Assembly (NCBI GenBank): GCA_029212955.1
Contig: JARGOW010000014.1
Coordinates: forward strand, 1-5,188
Source of the DNA: Planctomycetota bacterium
Lineage (GTDB): Bacteria > Planctomycetota > UBA1135 > GCA-002686595
DNA: 5,188 nucleotides
Direction of reading: 5' to 3'
In this document: in pieces, positions 1 through 5,188 of the stretch
How the letters are laid out: each line of letters begins with the position of its first letter
Numbering within the stretch: position 1 is the first letter of the stretch
The notes under the pieces: model-generated
What the model saw: only the letters and a program-made list of their open reading frames with translations
Databases searched by the model: none
What the model was told of the DNA's origin: nothing
Program-made: the position numbers and the translations under genes

Positions 1-9
1 CCCCCCCCC
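1..9. repeat. C9 homopolymer tract at window edge
   Basis: The window opens with nine consecutive C residues, read as G9 on the minus strand, 8 bases beyond the tatD stop codon. The tract may continue outside the window, so its true length is unknown. Between it and the tatD stop, the minus strand reads TACGGAGT. The GGAG there could serve as a ribosome binding site for a further minus-strand gene, but no such gene can be seen. Homopolymer tracts of this length are prone to slippage and to sequencing error. No terminator hairpin is visible in the 17 bases available. Confidence 0.6.
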
Positions 10-17
10 ACTCCGTA

Positions 18-782
18 TCAGGGCAAATCGAACAAGGCCTTCGCGTTGTTGTCCGTGATGGTGGCCATGGCCCCTTCGTCCATGCCGCGTACCCGTGCCA
101 CTTCGCGCAATACATGCACCACGTAGGCGGGTTCGTTGCGTTTTCCGCGGTAGCCCTGGGGGGCGAGGAAGGGACTGTCCGTTTCCACCAGGATACGATC
201 CTCCGGAGTGAGCCGCGCCGCTTCGCGGTTGGCTTCGTTCTTGGGGTAGGTGACCACGCCTGAAAACGAAATGTGGAAACCCACATCCACATAGGCCTGC
301 ATTTCTTCCGCGCCCATGGTGAAGCAGTGCAGCACACCGCGCAGCCCGGGATAGTCGCGCACGCAACGCAGGGTGTCTTCGTGGGAGTCACGGCAGTGCA
401 CGATGATCGGCTTGTCGTGTTCGATGGCCTTTTCCAATTGCCATCGGAAGCACGCTTCTTGTATTTCCAGGGACGGGTTGTCCTGGTGGAAGAAGTCCAA
501 GCCCGCTTCGCCGATGGCGACGCATTCGGGAAGCGCCATGAGTTCCGCCAGGGCCGCACGGCTCTCGGGCGAATCGTCCATGCTGTCGCTGGGGTGCATT
601 CCAGCCGCAGAGTGCAGGTGGCCCCAGGCTTGGCTCAGCTCCACGGCTTCCTTAGAGGTGGCCAGGTTGGTGCCAGGAATCACGATGTGGTCGACGCCGG
701 CAGCGAGCGCGTTGTCGATAACCTGTTCGCGATCCTGGTCGAAGCGCTTCCAGTACAGGTGCGCGTGGGAGTCGATGACCAT
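18..782 (-). CDS. tatD: TatD-family metal-dependent hydrolase (YcfH/TatD DNase type)
   Basis: This is a complete 254-residue protein of normal family length (about 260). TatD proteins are cytoplasmic TIM-barrel enzymes of the amidohydrolase superfamily. Known members are Mg-dependent 3'-5' exonucleases or DNases, and some have proofreading or D-aminoacyl-tRNA deacylase roles; the exact substrate cannot be read from sequence. The metal site is intact: DSHAHL at residues 4-9 gives H6 and H8, GEAGLDF at 91-97 gives E92, IVHCRDS has H129, GVLHCF has H152, and ETDSPFLAP has D202. The family signature GKRNEP follows at 213-218. The start is the ATG at 782, three residues before DSHAHL. The frame stays open upstream to 884, but that extension lies inside the preceding gene and has no family similarity. 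A weak AGG lies 6 bases before the ATG. The gene follows the lipoprotein gene by 7 bases, so co-transcription is very likely. The family call is firm; the physiological role is not. Confidence 0.97.
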   Translation of the reverse strand: MVIDSHAHLYWKRFDQDREQVIDNALAAGVDHIVIPGTNLATSKEAVELSQAWGHLHSAAGMHPSDSMDDSPESRAALAELMALPECVAIGEAGLDFFHQDNPSLEIQEACFRWQLEKAIEHDKPIIVHCRDSHEDTLRCVRDYPGLRGVLHCFTMGAEEMQAYVDVGFHISFSGVVTYPKNEANREAARLTPEDRILVETDSPFLAPQGYRGKRNEPAYVVHVLREVARVRGMDEGAMATITDNNAKALFDLP

Positions 783-789
783 GGAAAGC

Positions 790-1725
790 CTAGCGGCAGT
801 TTTTTTGGATGAGGCTTTCGAGGAAGTGTGCCATGGCGATACTGGCTTCCTTCGAGAGCACATCGCGGAACAATTCGCAGGCACTTTCGCGGGGGAGCAG
901 TGCTTCCAGGGACTGGGCGGCCATGCGGCGTAGATAGTCGTCGCCGGAGGACTCGATCAGGCAAACCTCCAAGGCGCGTTGTCCGATGACCTCATTGGGG
1001 AAGTCGCCGATCCGCTTGGCAGCCAGGTAGCGAGCGTTCGGCATCATGCGCAGGTTGGTGGCCACGTCCGCCAGCATGGAGACGGGGGATGTGTTGGCTT
1101 CCTTGCAAGCGTTGACCCAGCCGCGAACCAGGAACTCGTCATCCGGCATGGTCTTGGTGCGGTTCTCCCTGCGTTGCAGGAAGGGGGTGGCGATCTCCAT
1201 GTAGCGCTCGGGGGCGATTTCGGCCAGGATCAAAGTGGCTTCGGTGCGGTCGCCGATTTCGATGCCATAGGTGACCATCATGGTGGCCATGAGAGCTTCG
1301 GCTTCCTTGGGGGCGGCCTTGCCGCCAACCCAGAGCAGGGCTCGGCGGACCAAATAGTCCTCCTCGTTGGCGCCGGTATAGGCTTGCAGGGCGGCGTGGC
1401 CGACCTCGGGTCCGGCGGCGATCAGCTCCTTATAGATGGCCCGCTGCTCGAAAATCTGCTGGTCGTGGTGGTCCGAGGTCAGTGTGGGGTCCAAAAGTCG
1501 GAAGACTTCCATGAGCTCCCCAACTTTTTTTCGGGCGTCTTCGCCCACCGGAGCGTCGAGCGGAATCCCGTAGGAATCCCGGGCCGGACCAGGGTTCTGG
1601 CCTTCGACCTGGGAAACGCCGGGGTCGGATTCGTTTCCCGGGTCCGCTTGGGCGGGCTTGTCGGGATTGCAGGCCACGAGGGCCAGGGGGATGAAAAAAG
1701 CCGTAGCGAGCTTTGAATGGCGCAT
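790..1725 (-). CDS. Predicted outer-membrane lipoprotein with HEAT-like helical repeats, unknown function
   Basis: This 311-residue protein belongs to no family I can name. Residues 1-18 form a lipoprotein signal peptide: basic MRHSK, a hydrophobic stretch, then lipobox LVAC with C19 as the lipidation site. Asn at +2 does not fit the inner-membrane retention signal known from enterobacteria, so an outer-membrane location is inferred. Residues 20-60 are a Pro/Gly/Asp-rich flexible tether. Residues 61-311 are almost wholly helical and amphipathic, with Ala/Leu-rich pairs suggesting HEAT or Armadillo-type repeats. The stretches EEDYLVRRAL (121-130) and GDDYLRRMAA (261-270) look like equivalent positions of two such repeats. 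No catalytic motif is seen, so a protein-binding scaffold is the natural guess. The ATG at 1725 is chosen because it places the signal peptide at the N-terminus; the open frame up to 1821 encodes a Pro-rich tail that would bury it. There is no Shine-Dalgarno site. It is the first gene of a likely operon with tatD. Confidence 0.85.
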   Translation of the reverse strand: MRHSKLATAFFIPLALVACNPDKPAQADPGNESDPGVSQVEGQNPGPARDSYGIPLDAPVGEDARKKVGELMEVFRLLDPTLTSDHHDQQIFEQRAIYKELIAAGPEVGHAALQAYTGANEEDYLVRRALLWVGGKAAPKEAEALMATMMVTYGIEIGDRTEATLILAEIAPERYMEIATPFLQRRENRTKTMPDDEFLVRGWVNACKEANTSPVSMLADVATNLRMMPNARYLAAKRIGDFPNEVIGQRALEVCLIESSGDDYLRRMAAQSLEALLPRESACELFRDVLSKEASIAMAHFLESLIQKNCR

Positions 1726-1730
1726 CCAGA

Positions 1731-1753
1731 GGGTGGGGGTGGGGTGGTTTGGG
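1731..1753 (+). other. G-quadruplex-capable tract just upstream of the HEAT-like lipoprotein start
   Basis: The plus strand has four G runs with short loops: GGG (1731-1733), GGGGG (1735-1739), GGGG (1741-1744) and GGG (1751-1753), with loops of 1, 1 and 7 bases (T, T, TGGTTTG minus the run edge, i.e. 1745-1750). Further GGG runs follow at 1756-1758 and 1763-1765. This satisfies the usual G3+ with loops of 1-7 pattern. It begins 5 bases beyond the ATG of the minus-strand lipoprotein gene. The G-rich strand is therefore that gene's template strand, and its RNA leader would be C-rich. The pattern is directly visible; folding and any effect on transcription are inference. Confidence 0.55.
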
Positions 1754-1779
1754 CAGGGAGAAGGGCCCAAGGGGCTGCA

Positions 1780-1789
1780 GCAGGCCTGC
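1780..1789. repeat. 10-base perfect palindrome GCAGGCCTGC
   Basis: GCAGGCCTGC is its own reverse complement and is flanked by two CTGCAG palindromes (1775-1780 and 1787-1792 region), giving a compact GC-rich dyad in the leader of the minus-strand lipoprotein gene, about 55 bases before its start codon. It could be a protein-binding site or a small RNA stem, but palindromes of this size also arise by chance in GC-rich DNA. Confidence 0.3.
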
Positions 1790-1960
1790 AGGACCCCCGA
1801 CCGGGGAGGGCTGGGGGGCAACTTGGCCTCTAGTGGGTTGTACAGGGGTGGTTACGTTCTTGCCCGGATCATTTTGCACCGGGCGTTTTCGCACGGCCAG
1901 CCCGGGTCCCGGTCTCGATCAAAACGTGCGGAAGGGGCTGGCGGATGGGTTCTGGCCCAC

Positions 1961-1966
1961 TAGAAT
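1961..1966 (+). promoter_or_regulatory. Candidate -10 element TAGAAT for the giant lipoprotein gene
   Basis: TAGAAT matches the sigma-70 -10 consensus TATAAT at five of six bases and stands out in very GC-rich surroundings, 98 bases before the ATG at 2065. The best hexamer 17 bases upstream, CTGGCG at 1938-1943, matches TTGACA at only three positions, so the -35 support is poor. If used, the transcript would begin near 1973 and carry a leader of about 90 bases. The orientation fits the plus-strand gene. Another sigma factor or a promoter elsewhere in the gap is equally possible. Confidence 0.3.
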
Positions 1967-1979
1967 GTAGGCCACTACA
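1966..1979. promoter_or_regulatory. Dyad TGTAG-GCCA-CTACA, possible operator or leader hairpin
   Basis: A perfect 5-base inverted repeat (TGTAG and CTACA) with a GCCA centre overlaps the last base of the candidate -10 hexamer. It covers the expected transcription start. That position would suit a repressor operator, and TGTA...TACA half sites are common among helix-turn-helix regulators. It could equally form a short stem-loop at the 5' end of the transcript. No regulator gene is visible in the window, and the short arms make chance plausible. Confidence 0.3.
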
Positions 1980-2064
1980 GTCTGGCACCGCTTCCTTCTT
2001 GCGGCAAGCCACAAAGTCCCCCCAGCTGCCGCCCCCCCGAGCGGTCGGCTTCCTTTGTCTGGAC

Positions 2065-5000
2065 ATGAGAAAACTCCCCATCGCCCTTACCGCGTTCGCC
2101 GTATCACTCCTGGCTGCTTGCTCCTCTGGAGGAGAAGCCGGTGCCAACGGCGGAGCCCTATTCGTTCGGTCCTGTTCCCTGGGTTGCTCCGATGGTAGCA
2201 GCGGGTCACAGATCTCTTGCCAGGTGACCAACACCGTGCAGAACACGGAGATCTCCGTGCTCTTCACGGAGCCTGTGGACATCGCAACGGTTTCTGCCAG
2301 CTCCTTCCGCGTGGTCAACGTGGACAATGGTACGACCCCGGTGGGTGAGTACTTCCTGGACCCGGCCAACTCGCACCGCGTTGTGTACCGTCCAGCCCTG
2401 ACCTTCGACCTGAACGGCAACCCGTCGTTCGGATTCGACCCGAACTCCGCCTATGGGATCACCATTCCTGGCGAGCTCCAGGGCGACTCAGGTCCTTTCA
2501 TCCGCAGTGCCACGGGCAGGGCCAACCAAAGCCGCTTGCAGTGCACGATCCTGACCACGGACCAGGTGACCGACCCGGTCCCCGGTGAGCCGATCGTTGA
2601 GATCTACGCGTCCTACTACGAGCGCGACGGCATGGGCAACCTGACCGGCACCCTCAACGAAGTGGCCAATGCCTTTGGTTTCTTTGACCACTTCGGCACC
2701 GACGGTCTGGACGACAACCTGGTCAACGGTGGCGCCGAGGTTCGCGATGTTTCGCGCACCGGAACGGTCTATATGCTGTTCAAGGATGTGATGAACCCCG
2801 CCACCCTGGCGAACCCCATCACCCAAACCGCGCCCTTTGTGACCATTCGCACCGACCCCGACGGTGATCTGGCCGACGCTTCGGACCGCTTGCCCGCCGT
2901 GGCCGGTTCCTACCGTGTGTCCGTGGACACCGAGCGCTTGGAGACCCTTCTTTCCTTCACGCCGGCGACAAGCTTCCTTTCCGCCGGTGGTGGTGCACCT
3001 TTGAACCCCCGTCGCATGGCTGTGGACATTCCCACGGCTTGTTTGGACCTGGTCGGAAACTCGGCTCGCCCCGCCAATGGTGGTGGAGTGAGCGGTTTTG
3101 TGACCGAAGAAGGCATGGTGACGCCGATTGTGATCCCCAACGGTGGCGAAGGTTTTGTGAACAACGCTGGCGAGAACGGGACCGAATCGGGCGCGCTCTG
3201 GGGCCAAAACAACCGTTTGGCCACGGACCTGGGCGGGGGCTCGGGTCGCTTGGGTGAACTGGTCATCGGAGTGGGTGAAACCCTCACCCTGAACACCGAT
3301 AGCCAAAACTTCCCCCTGGGCTTGGTCTCCAACGTGATTGGCAATGCCAACATGGCTGGCGACTTCCCCACGTCGATCTCCGTGACCGACGGTGTCTTCG
3401 AGTTCTCGAGCTTGACGATTCAACCCGGTGGCATCTTGAAGCTTGTGGGTGACAACCCGGCTCGCATCCTGGTTCGCGGCGAACTCGACATCACGGCTGG
3501 CGCCCTGGTGGATCTGAGCGGCGCGGGTGGCGGAGTCCACGACTCCACCACGGAACAGCCCGAGGTGGCCTTTGGTCCTGGATTCCCCGTGCCGCCCGCC
3601 GGTGCAGGTGCCGGTGGCTGGGGTGGAGATCGCTGGGACTTTGACCAGGTTGGAATCAACCCCAATGTATTCATCGCGATCGGCGGTGTGGACATCTCCG
3701 AAGCCGTCGCTGAAATCAACGATGGCCGCGATGGTGGTGGTCTTGGCGGAGGCGTTGGTTCGAGGGGCCTCGGTGGTCCGGCCACGCCCATGAACTTCCC
3801 CTCTGAAGATACCCTGGATTTGGCCCCCCTGGCCGGACTTGGATCCCACGGTGCGGGCGCAGCATTCCCCTTCACCAACACCTTCAACAGTGGCTTCCCC
3901 AACGGTTGTCACGTGCTCGCGATCGGAACCGCTGGTTCCGGTGGTGGGTATGCCATGGACGGTGGTGATGCGGTGAGTATCGCCCCCGATCCCAATTCCA
4001 CTTTGCCCCTTGGCGCATTCAACGATGGCCAGGCCAACCCCGGTGGTGTGGCCCCCGCGCTGGTGATGCCGGACGAAGGCAACCTGAACTATGCGCAGCG
4101 GACTTTGGATTGGACCCAAGGATTCCTCCTTGGCGGCTCCGGTGGTGGAGGCGGTGGTTTGCACCCCTACGACACCCGAAGCAACCTGGGATTCAACCAA
4201 TCCTGTCCCAACCCCCTGGATGACTCCATTTCCTATGCCGTGTGGCGTGACCACTCGGGTGGACGCGGTGGCGACGGTGGTGGTGCCCTGCACCTGGCCG
4301 CAGGCAAGCGCGTGCGCATCAATGGCATCATCGACCTGAGCGGTGGCGCTGGCCAATCCTCCACGGGTGGCAGTGCGGTTGACCCCGGACGCTTCGCCAT
4401 GCCCGGCGGTGGTGGTTCCGGTGGAGCCCTTCGAGTTCAGGCCCCCGTGGTTCAGATCTCGCCCGTCGCTGGTCGCATCGCCGTGGACGGCGGTGCCGGT
4501 GGCGCAGGTAGCTGGTCTCCGACTGTCTTCGGTGGCGATGGTTCCATGGGCCTTGTGCGTATCGAGACCGGTGTGACCGTTTTGGCCCACGAGGATGCGG
4601 CACCCTCCATTTCCCCTTTCCTGGGCGATGGCATGGCTCCCTTCGACAACTTGGACAAGTCCTTGGACTTCCTGAGCGTGGATTCCGGTGGCTTCACCGC
4701 CCAAACCCAACGTCCCGACTCCATTTGTGCTTCGGTTTCCTGCTGGGTTGAGCTTCCCGGTGGATTCTCGACCGTGCAGTTCTCCGAGGACGACGTCATG
4801 GGCCCCGGTTGGGACATGGACGTGATCTGGCAGCCCGCTGCCATGGAAACCAACGAACCCTTCCGTGCCAGCAGCGCCACGTTTGGTGCTACCGGTTTCG
4901 AAGGAGCCTTCGGCAACATCCTTGGCGAAGCGGGACTTCCGGGATCGCCGATCGTGGTTCGTTTCCAAGGGGCACGCGTGGGTGCTGCCCTGGCAAACCC

Positions 5001-5188
5001 CTGCAACGTGGCCCTGTCCGGCGGATCCAGCGAAATCATTCCTGGTTCCCTTACGACTTGGGTGGATCACCCCGCAAAGCTCAACGGCTCCGGCGTGAAC
5101 ATCATTCGCTACACCATCATGTTCGACAACACGGACGATGCAGGCAATGGAGACACCCCCGGCCTGACTTTGGATTCGGTCAAAGGTG
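2065..5188 (+). CDS. Giant Gly-rich surface lipoprotein with Ig-like and beta-solenoid-like segments, C-terminus outside window
   Basis: The frame is open from the ATG at 2065 to the window end: 1041 codons, no stop, so the gene is partial at its 3' end. Residues 1-18 are a lipoprotein signal peptide with lipobox LAAC and lipidated C19; Ser at +2 suggests outer-membrane sorting. Residues about 57-136 resemble a Big_5/SbsA-type Ig-like domain (TEISVLFTEPVDIATVSASSF, then RVVYRPALTF). A second, longer one spans about 176-340 (GTVYMLFKDVMNPATL, LLSFTPATSFL, MAVDIPTACLDLVGN). Residues about 395-490 look like stacked short beta strands (LVIGVGETLTL, LTIQPGGILKLVG, ILVRGELDITAGALVDLSGAG). Residues 485-830 are extremely Gly-rich and repeat the strand-plus-DLSGGAG pattern at 750-763 and 804-815. 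Residues about 885-1041 return to a beta-sandwich-like composition. Ten cysteines besides C19 suggest disulfides. The start is fixed by the signal peptide; no Shine-Dalgarno site is present. A surface, adhesive or matrix role is inferred. I do not know a named homologue. Confidence 0.88.
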   Translation, partial: MRKLPIALTAFAVSLLAACSSGGEAGANGGALFVRSCSLGCSDGSSGSQISCQVTNTVQNTEISVLFTEPVDIATVSASSFRVVNVDNGTTPVGEYFLDPANSHRVVYRPALTFDLNGNPSFGFDPNSAYGITIPGELQGDSGPFIRSATGRANQSRLQCTILTTDQVTDPVPGEPIVEIYASYYERDGMGNLTGTLNEVANAFGFFDHFGTDGLDDNLVNGGAEVRDVSRTGTVYMLFKDVMNPATLANPITQTAPFVTIRTDPDGDLADASDRLPAVAGSYRVSVDTERLETLLSFTPATSFLSAGGGAPLNPRRMAVDIPTACLDLVGNSARPANGGGVSGFVTEEGMVTPIVIPNGGEGFVNNAGENGTESGALWGQNNRLATDLGGGSGRLGELVIGVGETLTLNTDSQNFPLGLVSNVIGNANMAGDFPTSISVTDGVFEFSSLTIQPGGILKLVGDNPARILVRGELDITAGALVDLSGAGGGVHDSTTEQPEVAFGPGFPVPPAGAGAGGWGGDRWDFDQVGINPNVFIAIGGVDISEAVAEINDGRDGGGLGGGVGSRGLGGPATPMNFPSEDTLDLAPLAGLGSHGAGAAFPFTNTFNSGFPNGCHVLAIGTAGSGGGYAMDGGDAVSIAPDPNSTLPLGAFNDGQANPGGVAPALVMPDEGNLNYAQRTLDWTQGFLLGGSGGGGGGLHPYDTRSNLGFNQSCPNPLDDSISYAVWRDHSGGRGGDGGGALHLAAGKRVRINGIIDLSGGAGQSSTGGSAVDPGRFAMPGGGGSGGALRVQAPVVQISPVAGRIAVDGGAGGAGSWSPTVFGGDGSMGLVRIETGVTVLAHEDAAPSISPFLGDGMAPFDNLDKSLDFLSVDSGGFTAQTQRPDSICASVSCWVELPGGFSTVQFSEDDVMGPGWDMDVIWQPAAMETNEPFRASSATFGATGFEGAFGNILGEAGLPGSPIVVRFQGARVGAALANPCNVALSGGSSEIIPGSLTTWVDHPAKLNGSGVNIIRYTIMFDNTDDAGNGDTPGLTLDSVKG
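3457..4509 (+). repeat. Degenerate protein-level repeat: beta strand followed by D-x-S-G-G-x-G turn
   Basis: Within the giant lipoprotein, three segments share the pattern hydrophobic strand, short turn, strand, then an Asp and a Gly-rich loop: ILVRGELDITAGALVDLSGAGG (residues 468 onward, read in two parts), VRINGIIDLSGGAGQ (750-764) and GRIAVDGGAGGAG (803-815). The first two each precede a long Gly-rich insertion containing runs such as GGSGGGGGG (690-698) and GGRGGDGGGALHLAAG (732-747). The repeat is clear in the protein but diverged in the DNA, apart from recurring GGTGGT codon pairs. Such modules suit a beta-helix or stacked-sheet fold with Gly-rich loops on one side; the fold is inferred. 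Confidence 0.45.

Larger units (their letters stand above)
1726..2064. promoter_or_regulatory. Divergent intergenic region between the two lipoprotein genes
   Basis: This 339-base stretch separates the two divergent start codons and must hold promoters for both. No convincing gene is present: the open frames crossing it are extensions or shadows without protein-like composition. Each leader is very C-rich in its own sense direction, and neither has a Shine-Dalgarno sequence (CACCCTCTGG before the minus-strand ATG, TTTGTCTGGAC before the plus-strand ATG). Elements seen inside it are listed separately: a G-quadruplex-capable tract, a 10-base palindrome, a -10-like hexamer with an adjacent dyad, and short blocks common to both leaders. 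An 8-base inverted repeat, GCCAGCCC at 1896-1903 and GGGCTGGC at 1935-1942, also lies in it. Promoter positions are not certain. Confidence 0.75.

Noticed and set aside
783..884. Upstream extension of the tatD frame by 34 codons
   Set aside because: It overlaps the end of the preceding gene, encodes a Ser/Lys-rich tail unlike any TatD N-terminus, and the ATG at 782 lies directly before the conserved DSHAHL motif.
979..1716. Plus-strand open frame of 245 codons opposite the HEAT-like lipoprotein
   Set aside because: It is an antisense shadow: Gly/Val/His-rich, no domain, and fully covered by a gene with a lipoprotein signal and normal amphipathic helices.
1795..1806. CCCC-GACC-GGGG stem as a possible terminator
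   Set aside because: Only four base pairs, no U tract follows on either strand, and the location is between divergent genes where no transcript needs to end.
1726..1821. Upstream extension of the HEAT-like lipoprotein frame by 32 codons
   Set aside because: It would place a Pro-rich segment ahead of a clear lipoprotein signal peptide; the ATG at 1725 gives a standard MRHSK... signal and lipobox.
1869..2420. Minus-strand open frame of 183 codons spanning the intergenic region and the start of the giant gene
   Set aside because: It overlaps the signal peptide and first Ig-like domain of the plus-strand gene, and its predicted protein is low-complexity with no recognisable fold.
3600..4510. 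Recurring GGTGGT/GGTGGC DNA runs as a microsatellite or CRISPR-like array
   Set aside because: They are Gly codons in the reading frame of the giant lipoprotein, of irregular spacing and without conserved repeat-spacer units.
2488..5070. A long antisense open frame of 860 codons opposite the giant lipoprotein gene
   Set aside because: It is in exact codon register with the sense gene, so it stays open simply because the sense frame avoids TTA, CTA and TCA codons in this GC-rich coding style; it ends exactly at a sense TCA codon (2488-2490). Its product is a His/Gly/Thr/Val-rich string with no signal peptide or domain, whereas the sense frame has a lipoprotein signal and recognisable domains.

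Overview
The window is GC-rich, tightly coded DNA with three genes in a divergent layout. The minus strand carries a small alpha-helical lipoprotein gene followed 7 bases later by a TatD-family metal-dependent hydrolase gene. The plus strand carries a very large secreted lipoprotein gene that starts at 2065 and is still open at the right edge, so its C-terminus is missing.

The organism is a diderm bacterium: two proteins have type II (lipobox) signal peptides. Starts lacking good Shine-Dalgarno sites, strong GC3 codon use, and a huge Gly/Asn/Asp-rich surface lipoprotein with bacterial Ig-like (Big_5-type) segments and GG-rich beta-repeat modules recall Planctomycetota, or less likely Myxococcota-type delta-proteobacteria. 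This assignment is an inference from style, not from a marker gene.

Layout: 1-17, end of a C9 tract and the short region downstream of tatD. 18-782 (minus), TatD hydrolase. 790-1725 (minus), predicted HEAT-like lipoprotein, probably the first gene of a two-gene operon. 1726-2064, a 339-base divergent intergenic region with C-rich leaders on both sides, a G-quadruplex-capable G tract next to the lipoprotein start, a -10-like TAGAAT, a TGTAG/CTACA dyad, and three short blocks shared by the two divergent leaders. 2065-5188 (plus), the giant lipoprotein, 1041 codons visible.

The genes do not form an obvious pathway. TatD is a cytoplasmic housekeeping nuclease or deacylase-like enzyme. The two lipoproteins are predicted to sit on the cell envelope. 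The giant one looks like a surface or adhesive structural protein built from Ig-like and Gly-rich beta-solenoid-like segments. No mobile element, RNA gene, CRISPR array or defence system is visible. The most interesting parts are the domain architecture of the giant lipoprotein and the structured divergent promoter region.
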